64,000 nt of DNA from Paguma larvata (Eukaryota > Chordata > Mammalia > Carnivora > Viverridae), in contig CM057823.1 of assembly GCA_030068075.1 (NCBI GenBank), positions 15,286,485 to 15,350,484 of the forward strand, in the 5' to 3' direction. Under the pieces are notes generated by a model. The model made no database searches, had not been told where the DNA came from, and saw only the letters and a program-made list of their open reading frames with translations. Of the stretch, positions 12,301-23,982 are shown one piece after another. How positions within the stretch are numbered: position 1 is the stretch's first letter; each line of letters begins with the position of its first letter. A program made the position numbers and the translations under genes.

Positions 12301-12945
12301 ACCAAGCCTCAGCCAGAGTCCTCTTGCCTCTGGGCAACTTTAAAGCATTGCCCAACCAGTTAGTAACTGCCATTTGCCTTTCTTTTATTCTCCTCCCTCT
12401 CTCTTACGCCTCTGTTATATTTGGGTATTGCATAGGAGCCGAGCTGAAACCTGCACAGACTGACCACAGATTGACCCACACAGGACCTGCAGTCACTGTC
12501 TCCCACTATCTTGCGGGGGGTGGTGGGGAAGGCAGAAAAATGAAGCAGGCTCCTGGCAACCAAGATGAGCCCTCCTCCACCTCACCCTCTGTTTCTTCCC
12601 ACCTTCCTCTCACCTTCTGGTTCACGTAGGCCAACTTATGTCAGGACAGGCTTCGGGTGGGCAAGCTGCCCTGGCAGTCCTGTCCTGGATGATGAGGGAT
12701 CAGAGGGCATGGCCAGAAAGGAAGGAAGCCTGGAGAACAGTGGGGAGACCTGAGAGCTGAGATGAAAGACAGCGACCCTCATGCACGTCCCACCATCACA
12801 GACCACCTTGTCGTGATCAATTTAATGGGAAAGTTGTGAGAAGTTTGATATGGAGGGAACATGTGTCTAATACATTAGAGCTCAGACAGGGCCGTCATGT
12901 GGCTAGTGACAGCTATGTCAAACAAAAGATCATCTAAACAATTTT
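9400..12945. other. Long unassigned stretch
   Basis: No gene or clear repeat could be assigned. The minus strand around 9640-9740 has LTR-like wording (TTCTGGCCAATGAGG) but too little to call. Open stretches on the minus strand at 9850-10330 change frame at least twice. Open frames on both strands at 12053-12629 overlap each other and carry no motif. A decayed retrotransposed gene or an old LTR element are both possible. Confidence 0.4.
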
Positions 12946-12967
12946 TAAAAATCAATAAATAATTTGG

Positions 12968-13171
12968 GGGGCCCCTGGGTGGCTCAGGGGTTGAGCGTTC
13001 AAATCTTGATTTCAGCTCAGGTCATGATCTCATTGTTCTTGTGGATTTGAGCCCCATGTTGGGCCTCTGAATTGACAATGCTGAGCCCGCTTGGGATTTT
13101 CTCTCTCCCTTTCTCTCTGCCCCTCCCCTGATTTTGCTCTCTTTATCTCTCTCTCAAAAATTAATAAACTG
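12968..13171 (+). mobile_element. CanSINE, older variant
   Basis: Head GGCCCCTGGGTGGCTCAGGG, the phrase CAGCTCAGGTCATGATCTCA, a CT-rich region and an AATTAATAAACTG tail. TSDs of 19 bases lie at 12949-12967 and 13172-13190 with one mismatch. Divergence in the middle (GCCTCTGAATTGACAATG) suggests an older copy than the neighbours at 50-53 kb. Confidence 0.95.
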
Positions 13172-13194
13172 AAATCAATAAACAATTTGGAAAT

Positions 13195-15380
13195 TGTTTT
13201 AATTATTTAAGGAATTCTACCACAATTCAATCATTTGACAAGCGATTTTAAAAAAAAACCTGAATTTTTTGTTTTTCTTCTAAGAGTTTTTTTCTAAAGT
13301 TATGGTTTTAAATTTTTAAATTTACATATCAATTTATATGACTTCCCTGGCCATTAAATACTTTTAATCTCATCCTTAGTCAAAAGTCTACATTACCAGT
13401 GAAAATATTTTGCTTTTGGCGTATAAGAGTGTTTCAGACTTCTTCCACAAACTGTGAAGACACTCAAATCAAACACTCTTGCTATCCAGGCTCTTAAAGC
13501 AGATACCTCTTTATTATGGTAGCTATAAAACTTGAATAATTCTTAATGTCATTTTCCTTTCCTCGTTTCCCATTTAGTCTTGGGGAAATGGGATTACCAA
13601 GGATTATGGGTTTTGTCGATGCAGAAATATGTAATGAGTTCCTTTCAGAGAGATTTCTGTGACCTGGCTGTGCTGAACCCCAGGATTATTCATCTGTAAA
13701 AGGTATCCAAGAGCAGATTCGGGTCACAGTGGTTATTTTGGGATTATGAGACTCACTACAAGGCTTTTTGTGTTCTGGATATTCCCTTCTAGACTTCCAG
13801 GAAGGACAAGAGTTCTGCAAATTCTCTGACCCTCTACCTCTGGAATGTCTTTCAAATTCCGGCAGCAAATCTCACTGCAGTTAGTTAGACATTTTGAAAT
13901 GTTCTTTGTCTCTCTTCATATGACAGTAGTGTCGACCTAAGATCCCTTATGTCAGTGTAGCTGGGCACCATTGCAACCTTAGACAACTTGACTCTCTCCA
14001 TGGCATGAGCATTTAGTGATAATTAAAGTTTCATTATTACTCAATTTATGCTTATACATATTTTATGATTCCAGTTAATAAGAGATATCAATACAGAATA
14101 CGAATAACCAAAGCATTTTATCACATGATAGATCTATCCACTTTTGAGAGTCAATGCTTCCCCATCTGACCAGTTGCCCCAGAAAACTTGAAAAACAGAA
14201 CTTGGAGGAGATCTCCAAGAGGCATAAAATACTCACAGGGCTTTGAAAGGATTGAGCAGATCTGCCGTGCTCACCCCATGACTTTGGCCAACATGTACAA
14301 GTGGTGTCATGCTTTGATCCTCTACCAGCAACTCTGCTCTGGACTTGCCGAGAGAGAGGAAAAGAAGAAATGGGGAGAGCTGGAGAGGAGAAGACCAGGA
14401 CCTGTCTGAAAGTCACGTCCTCACTCACCCCCATTTCCTAAACATCTTCAGATGTGATTCAGAAATCACAGAAAGATAAGGGCCAGGTACTAGAGAATTT
14501 GGTAAAAGGGAAGGGAGAGTTCCAGCTAACATACAATCTTTGTACATTTCCCATCAGATGAGTTCAAGTTCATTAATTTCAGTTGGATCTAATTATAATT
14601 TATTGAATTGCTTCAAAGCAGAAAGTTCTTTGTCTAAGTGTCTTATTTTAGACTCATTTTCGAGTCTATATTTTTGACTCACTGTATGACGGGTCTGAGG
14701 CTCAAGACTAACAACTATTTGGGACAGTTGATTCATACTAGGTGATGCAGCGTATGTGATGCCTGGCACACAGTGGCCACCAGGGCCAGGTGATGCTGAC
14801 TTCGTTTTCCTGATTACTAATAAGGTGGTGCACACATGCCAACAATGAAACTATTCAAGGAGCTGGGGCAGACTCGAGCCTCATAGCCACAAATGGTATT
14901 AAACACAGGAAAAAAATTTGGAGCCTCCTCAAGTAACTGACAACACAATACGACACAATGGAAAACAATTGCCAAGTGAAATCACAAATCATGAAAAAAA
15001 AAAAAACAAACGCCCTGACAAAAGTGATCATGGGGAAAATGCACAAAGGATACACAAATCTACTGATAACATTTGTTAGGACAGAATAAAATATGCTGTA
15101 TGTATTTCCTGACAGGAGGACCATGTGAGTTGGGTCCCAGGAATGTGAGTAAATGGCACTCTTAAAAAATGCCATTACACTAGTACTTACTGTTGCTTCC
15201 ACTAGACTCTAAACTACCCTGAGCGTGAGCTCCATAAATCACTTTTCCCAGGACCTGATAGTCTCTGGATTAATCACACTCTAAGTTTTGAGCTGAGAAG
15301 ACAAACAGAATAGAAAGAGCTAAAGGCAACCATAAGTCTTCCTGGATCAGCAAACTTGATATGAGTGCCATCAGGTCCTC
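13195..15380. other. Unique sequence, nothing firmly assigned
   Basis: AT-rich until 13420, then mixed composition. The plus-strand open frame at 14188-14409 has no recognisable domain, splice context or neighbours. The phrase GATGCCTGGCACACAGT near 14759 resembles a MIR/L2 tail but is too isolated to call. No RNA gene was seen. Confidence 0.4.
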
Positions 15381-15384
15381 TCTT

Positions 15385-15800
15385 CTAAAATTGTTTTTTA
15401 TTCAGATAAAATTCACATAACATATTCTGAGTGTTTTTAAAGTATATAATTCAATACTTTTTTAAAAATATATTTATTTATTTTGAGAAAGAGAGAGAGA
15501 GCATGCGTGTGAGTTGGGGAGGGGCAGAGAGAGAATAAGAGAGAGGATCCCAAGCAGGCTCTAGGCTGTCAGCACAGAATCCAACACGGGGCTCGATCTC
15601 ATGAACTATGAGATTATGACCTGAGCCAAAATCAAGAGTCGGAGGCTTAACTGACTGAGCCGCCCAGGCGTCCCTCAATGCTTTTTAATATATTTATAAT
15701 GTTGTAAAACCATCACCACTATCTTATTCTGGAATATTTCCCTTGCCTCCAAAAGAAAACTCTTGTTTAAAGTAAACACACTTTTGGAGGTACAACATAT
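15385..15800 (-). mobile_element. Old L1 3'UTR fragment, minus strand
   Basis: Antisense L1 3'UTR wording: ATAAAATTCACATAACAT, TATAATTCAATACTTTTT, GTTGTAAAACCATCACCAC and CCTCCAAAAGAAAACTC. A SINE splits it at 15466-15674. Only the 3' end of the L1 is present, as usual for 5'-truncated insertions. Confidence 0.8.
15466..15674 (-). mobile_element. CanSINE inside L1 fragment
   Basis: Minus-strand copy running from head GGGACGCCTGGGCGGCTCAG, through a GAGCCCCGTGTTGG-type middle, to a tail preceded by GA/TC repeats. TSDs TCAATACTTTTTTAA (15451-15465) and TCAATGCTTTTTAA (15675-15688) flank it, near-identical, showing insertion into the L1 3'UTR. Confidence 0.94.
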
Positions 15801-15944
15801 AAAGTCCAGCCCTAACATTTATACATTTTCAGATTTTTAAAAAAATTCCTAAGACAATAAAAACTTCAACGTGTTAGGGAAAAGGGATCGCTTGAAGTGG
15901 GGAGAGAAAAATATTGAAGCAAGTATCAGGAATTCATTATTTCA

Positions 15945-16475
15945 GGTGGTTGTGGTGGCCTGCCTACAAGATAGCCTCCAGTGATCTCTGCCTCCTACCA
16001 GTCATACCCTGTGTGATTTCCTCCTCCATTGTATCAGGATTGGTCTGTGAAATCAGTAGAATGCAGCAAGGATGCTAGGTCACTTCCAAGGCTAGGTTAT
16101 AACAGACATTGTGATTTTGCTTTACTCTCACTGAATCCTCCCTCTGGGAGAAGCCAACTAATATCTCAGAAAATATCTCAAGCAAACTACAGAACAGAGG
16201 GGATCACTTATCAAGGAAGTGAGGCCTCCAGCCAACAGCCATATGAGGCAGCCATCTTGGAAGCAGATCATCCAGCCCCAGTCAAGCCTTCAGATGACTG
16301 AAACCTTGGCCGGCAACTCGATTAGGGCCTCCCGAGAGATCCTGAGCCAGAAATACCCAGCTAAAAAGCTGCTTCTGTATTTCTGAGCCTCAGAAACTAG
16401 GTATGATAATAATGATTTGTGGTTTTACACTGCTGAGTTTTGAGGTAATTCGTTAAAAGAATAAGACAGAACTAC
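15945..16475 (+). mobile_element. MaLR LTR (MLT1-like), near complete
   Basis: Long, well-ordered match to MaLR LTR wording: TGTATCAGGATTGGTCTGTG, GTCACTTCCAAGGCTAGGTT, GGCCTCCAGCCAACAGCC, CCATCTTGGAAGCAGATC, CCCTGAGCC-type AGATCCTGAGCCAGAA, CAGAAACTAGGTATGATAAT and TTTTGAGGTAATTCGTTA. It is the best-preserved LTR in the window. No internal retroviral sequence follows, so it is a solo LTR. A 90-codon open frame inside it is incidental. Confidence 0.85.
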
Positions 16476-16479
16476 TTTA

Positions 16480-18030
16480 GTATAGTTCAGCAAAGCTTCC
16501 AATAGGAAAAGAGGAAGTAGCTGTGCCGCATAGAGCAAAACACCTGAAACTCATAGACATGCCATTAATGCTCAAACCCTTTAACTGGCACCAAGCTTAG
16601 GCAGATCGGACTATTACTTCCTTTACAGACTCTTCTCCCTGCCATGGGGATGCTCTGTTGCAACGTACTTTCCCATCAAGATGACCCTTGTTCAAATAAA
16701 ACCTACCTCTTACAGAAATGAATACAGAGCCCTACATGGCATGAGTTTTCTCTGGGCCCCATTTATGCCTAGAGATGGAGGACTTTGATTCCCTGAATCT
16801 CCACAGGGACAGAGCTAAAAGAAGGTTCAGACGAGGACTTTCCAGAGGGGCCTTCCAATTTCTCTGTTTATTTTCACTGGATTTTTTTTTTTTTTTGAAA
16901 GAGGTAAGACAAACAAAACAATTTCATGCAAATAAAATGGCAAATAAGCAATTTACACCAAGCAAGGGGTCAAGAAAGAGCTTGAAAATATTAGATCAGG
17001 TATACCGTCTTTACCATTCCTTAAAGTTTCTAGAAAAGAACTGGTTTCCCCTTCCCTGCTTACAAGTTTACTCAGACACTCTATTCTTTGAGTTGCTTAA
17101 CTACTTTACAGTGTTTTCTCTTGGCACCAAAATGTGTTTATATAATTTAAACCTCCAGTCTGTTCAGATCTTGTTGAAACTTGTTACGCTTTGCTCACTC
17201 ATAGTAAAGTAAATGCATTTTTAGAGTTTAGGCCATAGGCTTAAACCATGTTTCACTAGATGTTTCCCGGACGGTATCAATTTCTGTCACTTTGTCAACA
17301 AGTTACTGGAGGTGGGGTTAATTTTCTTTTTGTGGGAATGTGACCAAAAATGTGTTTAATGATCTCAGGTCATGGTTTTCTTGGATTTGCAGTGACTCTT
17401 AGATGGCAAATCTGACAATGCTCTGGATGCTGTCCAGCTACTAACATCAGCAGCTGGGAACCAAAGGAACTCATCTCCTGTTTCATCAACTGAAAACATA
17501 ACATAGATGCATTTTGTTTATTGGGCATGAAGGGCAGACATTGGATCCATGGGCCCACTGGTTTTTAAAACAGGCCAAAAAAAGTAATCAAGATAGTACC
17601 CTGGGCCTCTCAGAATCGGTGTTTAGACAAAGGGGTGATATCACCAAACGTGACCCCTTCTGCATCCTCCTCTTCTATTGGTCTTTTGAAATGCCCTTCA
17701 TGGATGAACTTAGTTACTAATTAACGAAACACTTTGTTGCTTACATTTTGAATTATTTCAATGACAAAGAGAAGTCCCAGCCACAATATAACAGGTCTCT
17801 GGGTATGCAGCACCAAGACTGAATAAATATTAAAATTTGATTTCATTATTTTGGAGAGAGAACATATTCTAGACAAAATCAAGGCTCTAGCCCTGTGGGG
17901 GATATGCCATAGAATTATACCCAGTGGTGTATGGGAATTATACCCAGTGGTGTATGGGTTTAGATGGCAAAGATGATGAGACGTCACTCTCTCGATTAAG
18001 TTACATTATACAGGGCGAAGGGTAAAGCAG
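16480..18030. other. Unique sequence with 145-codon open frame
   Basis: The plus-strand frame 16775-17212 is among the longest in the window. Its predicted peptide has a Phe run from a T tract, no domain I recognise, and no start context or splice partners. I treat it as chance. The 23-base perfect tandem duplication at 17912-17957 is inside this interval. Confidence 0.4.
17912..17957. repeat. Perfect 23-base tandem duplication
   Basis: The unit begins GAATTATACCCAGTGG and ends GTATGG. It occurs at 17912-17934 and again without any gap at 17935-17957, identical at every base. Such a perfect two-copy repeat in otherwise unique DNA indicates a recent slippage or templated duplication. Confidence 0.97.
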
Positions 18031-18034
18031 CTTG

Positions 18035-18445
18035 TAGATTTAATTAAAGGCCTTCTTAATCAGCTGAGTTTAGATAAAGGGAGATTATCTTGTTTGGGCC
18101 TACTCTAATCAGCGAGCCCCTTGAAAGAGTGTCTGGAAGTCAGAGACATGCAACAACAACAAAGAACCTCTCCTTCACTTCTGGCTTGGAAAACACAGGC
18201 TGCCATGTTTCTACAGCAGCAGAGGAATGAACCCTGCAAACCCCGGATGCAGCTTGGATTCTTTTTTAGTCCAACGCGAACGCTGTCGCTGGACTCCTCG
18301 ATTTCAGCCTTGGGTCTTGATCAAACAACCCAGCAAAACCTTGCCTGAACTTCTAACATACAGAAACTGACACGATAAATGGGTGTTGGTTTAAGCTATT
18401 AAATTTGCGGCATCGTTATTCTGGGAGACGAAAAACTAGTATAAG
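18035..18445 (+). mobile_element. MaLR LTR (MLT1-like), degraded
   Basis: Phrases in LTR order: GGGAGATTATCTTGTTTGGG, CCTACTCTAATCAG, GTCAGAGACATGCAACAAC, CTTCTAACATACAGAAACTG, and GTTTAAGCTATTAAATTTG. The last is the typical LTR wording near the polyadenylation end. It is more degraded than the copy at 15945-16475 and in the same orientation. Confidence 0.7.
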
Positions 18446-18562
18446 CCCTAATCTCATTTCTTTATCTCCTTCCCCAGAGGTAGCCATAGGAGAGGATATT
18501 CAGCTTTGCTAGAATGAAGGGAAATACCAACTGAAACAATGAGATAGCATTTCATACTCTTT

Positions 18563-18758
18563 CCATTTTTGTTAATGTTTATTTTATTTTTGATAGAGAC
18601 AGAGCATTAGTGGCGAAAGGGCAGAGAGAGGCGACACGCTTCAGGCTCTGAGCTGTCAGCACAGAGCCCGACGCGAACCAGGGCTTGAACCCAGGAACTG
18701 TGAGATCACGATCTGAGCCCAAGTCGGCACTTAACTGACTGAGCCACCCAGGTGCCCC
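18563..18758 (-). mobile_element. Cat-type CanSINE
   Basis: Minus-strand copy with head GGGCACCTGGGTGGCTCAG, GTGCTGACAGCTCAGAGCC and a tail AATAAACATTAAC. TSD CATACTCTTT is found at 18553-18562 and 18759-18768. The CT-rich part is shortened. Confidence 0.95.
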
Positions 18759-18906
18759 CATACTCTTTATACTGACCATAATTAAAATGCCTCAACTCTC
18801 CAAACGTTGGTCATAGGAAGTTTCATATACTGGAAATAGGAAATGAAAGTACAACCTTCTCAGAGAAAGATTTTACGATGCCAATGGGACCTAACAATCC
18901 ACTTTT

Positions 18907-19141
18907 TTTTTAATGTTTTTTTTTTTTTTAATTTCCTTTAATGTTTATTTTTGACAGAGAGAGAGAGAGAGAGCATGCGTGAGGTATGGGCAGAGAGAGA
19001 GAGGGAGACACAGAATCTGAAGCAGGCTCCAGGCCCTGAGCTGTCAGCCCAGAGCCCGATGTGGGGCTCGAACCCACGAACCGTGAGATCATGACCTGAG
19101 CTGAAGTCGGCCGCTTAACCGACTGAGCAACCCAGGTACCC
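18907..19141 (-). mobile_element. Cat-type CanSINE
   Basis: Minus-strand copy with head GGGTACCTGGGTTGCTCAGTC, GGGCTGACAGCTCAGGGCC, GA/TC repeats at 18957-18973 and a duplicated A/T-rich tail. TSD CCACTTTT at 18899-18906 and 19142-19149. It ends directly against an old L1 fragment. Confidence 0.94.
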
Positions 19142-19149
19142 CCACTTTT

Positions 19150-19915
19150 AATGTGAATACATACATACTTTGTTTTTGTAGTTAAAAAATACTTTTTGTA
19201 CTTTTAAAAAATGCTTTTACTGCATATACTTCATGGTAATTGTTATCCATAAACAGTATTTCATATCCTGGTTTGTTCTAAATTTTTCATAAATGTACAC
19301 TTCTGGAACTTTATAAATTTGATATTATGTTATCGAGATTGGTCTATTTTTCACACATGAATTATTCTTTTTAACACAGTAAACAAAATATTCCAATAAT
19401 ACACATTATGATACCATAGTTTTTCCATTCCCCAAACTATGCTGGGATGAACATACCTGTATTTATTTTGAGGACAGCTTCTCCAAGGAATATAGATGTA
19501 GAAGTGACGTTGCTAGGTCCCATAGGCATTGTATAATTTCTCTCTGACATGATTGTATCAATTTTCATTCTCATTTCCCATATACAAAGCCCTTTATTAT
19601 CTTAACATTTGGGGTGGTCAGGTATTTTAATTTTTGTTAATTCAATAACTGAAATGGCATCTCGTTGTAATTTGTATTTCCCTTTATTTCTAGTAAGGCT
19701 GAAATAGTCCAAACATCAGCTCATGCATCTCATGTGTTTTTGATCATTCTGGTTTCTTCTGTGCTGAGTGGCTTTTGCCCTGTTCATGGCTTTTGCCCAT
19801 TTTCTTGCTGGGTAGTTATTATTCTCCTTGTTGACTTGTAGGATGTGTTTCTATATTCTGGCTCTCAATCTTTCACCAGTTATATGGATTACAGATACCT
19901 CATTCTCATCAGTTC
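19150..19915 (-). mobile_element. Old L1 3' fragment, minus strand
   Basis: Antisense L1 wording in order: GCTGGGATGAACATACCTGT, TAGATGTAGAAGTGACGTTGC, GAAATGGCATCTCGTTG, TAATTTGTATTTCCCTTTATT, TTTGCCCATTTTCTTGCTGGG and TATATTCTGGCTCTCAATC. This covers 3'UTR and the end of ORF2. It is highly diverged (L1ME-like). No reading frame survives. Confidence 0.8.
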
Positions 19916-20104
19916 CCTTTTGAAAAATATATATGTACAGTGGACCTCGGTTTTCTCCACTGCGCAGTGTGGATTATGTCATGTAACTCACAGGTAAGTG
20001 AGATGAGGCACCAGGAAGTTCCTGCTCCAGTGCCAGGTAGAGTTTATGTGTTCAGCTGTGAGTTTCCTCTGGCTCCCTTTTAAAGAACTTCTGGATCTGG
20101 TGGT

Positions 20105-20345
20105 AGGGCAGTGGCTACAAGAATGGGTTCTGGGCTTGGACTGAGGCTGTAGTGAACCCCGGGGTTACTGGTTTCTGATGCCGTGATGTTGGACCATGCT
20201 TCTAAACCTGTTTGCTCATTTGTGAAACAGAGATCGAAATGCTTGCTTTACAGAGCGGCTGGGAGAGTCAAGCTCTAGGGTGCACAGTGCTTACAGCACA
20301 GCAAGTCCTTGAAAAACTGGGAGCTGCTCTTATTATTATCGTTAT
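20105..20345 (+). mobile_element. MIR SINE, near full length
   Basis: Runs from GGGCAGTGGCTACAAGAATGG through GGTTCTGGGCTTGGACTG, TTTGCTCATTTGTGAAACAG and GGGAGAGTCAAGCTC to the 3' end CAGCAAGTCCTTGAAAAACT with TTATTATTATC. The tRNA-like head, conserved core and LINE-like tail are all recognisable. It is one of the best-preserved MIR copies here. Confidence 0.85.
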
Positions 20346-20349
20346 TGTG

Positions 20350-20738
20350 AGGGAAGGTGAGAGTTGCAGAGAAATAACAAACACGAACTAGAATGTGATA
20401 GTCTCCCTCTCAAAAGATTATCTTCTATTCATTTTGGCAAAACCTCTTCAATCTCTTTTGAAGACTCACTACGAAAGATCATTAATAATTTTTGTATTGA
20501 TTACAAATGGAAACGATACTTTGGATACATTGAATTAAATAAAATATGTTGTTAAAAACAAAAGAGGTCCTAGGTAATGGCTATCAGAATGTAGCGGTGG
20601 AGGAGGGATTACACCTACCCAGGGGCTGATGGAATTGAAGGGAAGGCTTCACAAAGGAAATGCCATGTAAATGCCGCTTGTCAGAAGAGAGGGCGGGTTG
20701 TAAACAGAGTCACAACTTCAGGAGAAAGAAATGACAAA
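20350..20738. other. Unique sequence, possible L2 remnant
   Basis: Mostly unassigned. The wording GGGAAGGCTTCACAAAGGAAATG near 20640 resembles the antisense L2 phrase for a 'gaaggcttcc...gaggtgac' segment, but the rest does not support a call. No coding signal. Confidence 0.35.
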
Positions 20739-20739
20739 A

Positions 20740-20936
20740 AATTCTTTTTAAGTTTATTTATTTTGAGAGAGAATGAGCTGGGGATTGGGGGAAACAGAGA
20801 GAGCGGGAAAGAGAGAAGTCCCGAGCACCGTCAGTGCAGAGCCCGATGGGGCGCTCGATCGCAGGAACCATGAGATCATGACCTGAGCCGAAACCAAGAG
20901 TCAGATGCTTAACCAAGTGAGCCACTCAGGCGCCCC
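20740..20936 (-). mobile_element. CanSINE
   Basis: Minus-strand copy with head GGGGCGCCTGAGTGGCTCAC, the phrase GGCTCAGGTCATGATCTCATGG and a tail AAATAAACTTAAAAAG. The CT-rich part is degraded. TSD AGGAGAAAGAAAT (20720-20732) and AGGAGAATGAAAT (about 20938-20951), one mismatch. Confidence 0.93.
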
Positions 20937-20939
20937 GAG

Positions 20940-21650
20940 GAGAATGAAATTTTTGCCAATTAAACAAAAGAAAATGTGGGGGCATGAAATAAAACAAACA
21001 AGCAAAACTCTTAGTATTTCCAGCTGTATAGAAGTGTGGGATCATAGGAAGGGGTATTGTGAACGATCTGGAAGAGAATGGGAAGACAGACCCAGGAAGC
21101 TCTTGAATGGCTTCAAACTTTGAAGTCAGATGTGGCAGAAGAACACTCAGTCTTTGAAGATACCAAAGTACCCTTCGCACTAACTAGGATCCCGCGCCCC
21201 GAGGAGGACTCTCTCTGCGTAACTATGAAGTGCTTTGGGCAGTGGAATCACATTTGTCAAACAGGGGTCAGTGACTGGGTTGCCCAGGGGTGGGAGGGGG
21301 AAGACGGGGACTGCGCATGTGACTGTTGTGAAAGGAACCCAGCAGGTATGACCGAGCAAAGGGGCACTGTGACATCCAGCCTGAAGCTGCTTAATTATGA
21401 ACCTCCCTTAGATGGGATCAGCTCCTAAATACGACCCAGAAAAGGCAAAGGGTTCAGATAACCGTTTCAGCCACACGTAAAAATATCTGAAGGAAACACT
21501 TTGCCTTTGGAAAGCTTTGCTTTGCATGGGATGCGCACCACTACTGTCCACCGAAATCATGGCACTTTGGCTGCATCAAAATATATTGGATTTATAATTA
21601 TATTTATTTCCTTCTATATTTTTGTGTTTTCAGTTTACTAGCACGTTATC
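20940..21650. other. Unique sequence, nothing recognised
   Basis: Mixed composition without familiar repeats. The plus-strand open frame at 21078-21428 (116 codons) shows no domain and begins inside non-repeat DNA without splice or promoter context. I regard it as chance. Confidence 0.4.
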
Positions 21651-21654
21651 ACTA

Positions 21655-22355
21655 ACTGGAAAAGATGCCTTGGTCGTACTTCTATGAGGAATCTAAAAGA
21701 GGCAAACGCATAGAGGCAGAGAGTACAATGGTTGTTATAAGGCACCAGGGGGAGATAGTAAGAGAGAGTATTAGTCGAAAGGTACAAAGTTTCAATTATA
21801 CGAGATAATTACACCTTAGAGATCTACTCTACAGAGTAGAGTCTATAGTCAACAATACTGTATTGTGTATTTAAAAATTTGCAGGCTGCCTGGGTGGCTC
21901 ACTTGGTTAAGCATCCGGCTTCGGCTCAGGTCATGATCTCACGGTTCATGGGTTCAAGCCCCATGTCAGGCTCTGTGCTGACGGCTCAGAGCCTGAGCCA
22001 ACTTCAGATTCTGTGTCTCCCTCTGTCTCTGCCCCTCCCCTGTTTGTGCTCTCTCTCGCTCTCTCTCTCTCTCAAAAAGAAATAAACATTAAAAGAATTT
22101 TTAAATTAAATTGAAAATAAAAATTTGCAAAGGGGGTGGATATTGAATGTTTTCTTTTTATCACAAAAAGTAATAATAATAAATGAAGAGAGTGAGAGGA
22201 AACTTAATAAGGTGATAAATACATTTATGGCACAGATTGTGATAATGATTTTATGGTATTTACTTATCTCTAAAGACATCCAAGTGTATACATTAAATAT
22301 GTACAGCTTTTTGCATGTCAACCATACCTCAATAAGGTGGTTTAAAAATGCTTTG
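21655..22355 (+). mobile_element. L1 3'UTR, plus strand, split by SINE
   Basis: Sense L1 3'-end wording: AGAGTACAATGGTTGTTATAAG, GGTACAAAGTTTCAATTAT, GAGATCTACTCTACAGAGTAG, TAGTCAACAATACTGTATTG, then after the SINE GGTGGATATTGAATG, ATATGTACAGC and ACCATACCTCAATAAGGTGG. It is 5'-truncated. Both halves are in register around the SINE at 21884-22118. Confidence 0.85.
21884..22118 (+). mobile_element. Cat-type CanSINE inside L1 3'UTR
   Basis: Complete copy with GGCTGCCTGGGTGGCTCAC, CTTCGGCTCAGGTCATG, GTGCTGACGGCTCAGAGCC, a CT-rich stretch and a long A-rich tail. Perfect TSD AAAAATTTGCA at 21873-21883 and 22119-22129. The first part of the TSD is L1 sequence, so the SINE is younger than the L1. 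Confidence 0.96.
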
Positions 22356-22359
22356 GTCT

Positions 22360-23980
22360 TATATTATTGTTTTCTTAACAACTGAACATTCCAGCACTTA
22401 TGTATTTACTCATAAGAGAATGTTCGAAAGGTAACCAGACACAGCGGTAACATTTGATGCATCCAAAGTATGAGTCTGAGGTTAGAACTGTTCCTACTTT
22501 TAAGCAAGTTCTAGGCTTCGGCATGGTGAATGCTTTTTCTCAAAAAACGGTGAGTAATTCTGTTAGCAAAACCAGAAATGAATCACGCCACCAGAAATTT
22601 CCATCCCTTAACCTGCAGACACCCGTTATAAAAAAATCCAAACGCATTTCTCAAGGAAAAATGGAGAGCATTTACCATGTTACCACATCGCTCTCCTTCA
22701 GGGTCCAAAATGACTCTGCGAGAGTTGACGTCCAGGGGGTCCTCAGTGGAGATGAAATAATCTTTGTGAGACCAGCAATTTTTCCCTGTTTTCTACCAGG
22801 TTTTTTGTAGCATCTGTCAAGGAGTACATAAATAGTAGGTGTATTCACTATTGTCTCTCTCTCTCTCTTTTTTTTTTGAGAACCATTTCTTAAGTATTTC
22901 AATCTTTCTTCTCATCCTAATGTAAGTGGTAGAAAGCATGACAAGCTTTTTGAACCAAGGTTGTAAGGAAAGTTTGTTTATGTTGGACTTTAGAAACATA
23001 CTGATTCATTAGTCAGAATACCCATCCTTGGTTAAGCCAGAAAATAAGCAGGAGACTTAGGGATTGAGAGCTAGCTCCTAAATCTTCACTGCAAAAGACT
23101 TTCAAGATATGGATATTTAATTAAAAACTTATCTCTAGTCTGTAAAATGGGAAATGGGTCTCTGAGAAGTTCCTGGACTTTTTAGAGTGTAGATGTGCTT
23201 GTGGTTCTAACGAGAGACGAGTCTTGTGACCCTTCGTCCTCTCTATTTATCTGTTGTCTGTCAAATCACCACTCACGACTGACACTTGAAATGCTTTTTC
23301 TTTCATTAAGAGAGTATTATCTTTGTTAATAAATTGAGGCAATTTTTACATTCCTATCAATTTGCTCTAATTTTCCCCAACTGGCTGCTCCAGATGGCAC
23401 GTTAGGGACCGAAACACAGGATGTTAAATGTTTTTAGGATATAATGCCATCTCTAATAATACTTTCTTCTAGATAACATGGCCAACCTTTTTCTTCCTAA
23501 TACCATCTAATTAACCGAGAAGGGAACTGCCAGTAGGAAAGTTCCCATTTCGCCTTCAGAACGAGGGATTTTTTTTTTATATAGACTCCAGCACCTGCAA
23601 AGCTTGGGCAGAAACACAGCTCACAGTAGTGAGCAATTTGGCCTTGTTGGTAAATAAAACATATACACTTCCAATCAGTTTCATTTAAAATTAAACATGA
23701 ATCATGTTCCAAGTACTTGTAAAGGCGCTGTTTTGGCAAGGCAGCTTCATAAGGTGAATCGCTGAGATTTTATGATGGTTTCAAGTGGTACAAAGTAAAC
23801 ATTTAGGCCCAGACACTTTTCCTCTCATCTTTTGCTTTGTCTTTTGTGTTTTCTTCCTTTGGTCCAAGCCCTAAGAATTCAGTCGAGCACAGGATTCTGT
23901 TTGAAAGGTACGTCTTTACTTAGATGTGGTATGTAGGCTTGTCCCTGGTGTCATCCCCTAAAAGTTATGGAAATGAAATG
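22360..23980. other. Unique sequence, nothing recognised
   Basis: Contains open frames up to 118 codons (22454-22810, plus strand) without recognisable domains. A short TC run followed by T-run lies at 22854-22877. No RNA gene or clear repeat family was seen. Confidence 0.4.
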
Positions 23981-23982
23981 GC

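Noticed and set aside
12053..12629. Opposite-strand overlapping open frames as gene or retroviral gag
   Set aside because: Frames on both strands overlap, neither has a zinc knuckle, protease or other retroviral motif, and no paired LTRs are visible.
16775..17212. 145-codon plus-strand open frame as a gene
   Set aside because: No domain, Phe run from a T tract, no splice or promoter context; length is within chance for AT-rich DNA searched in six frames.
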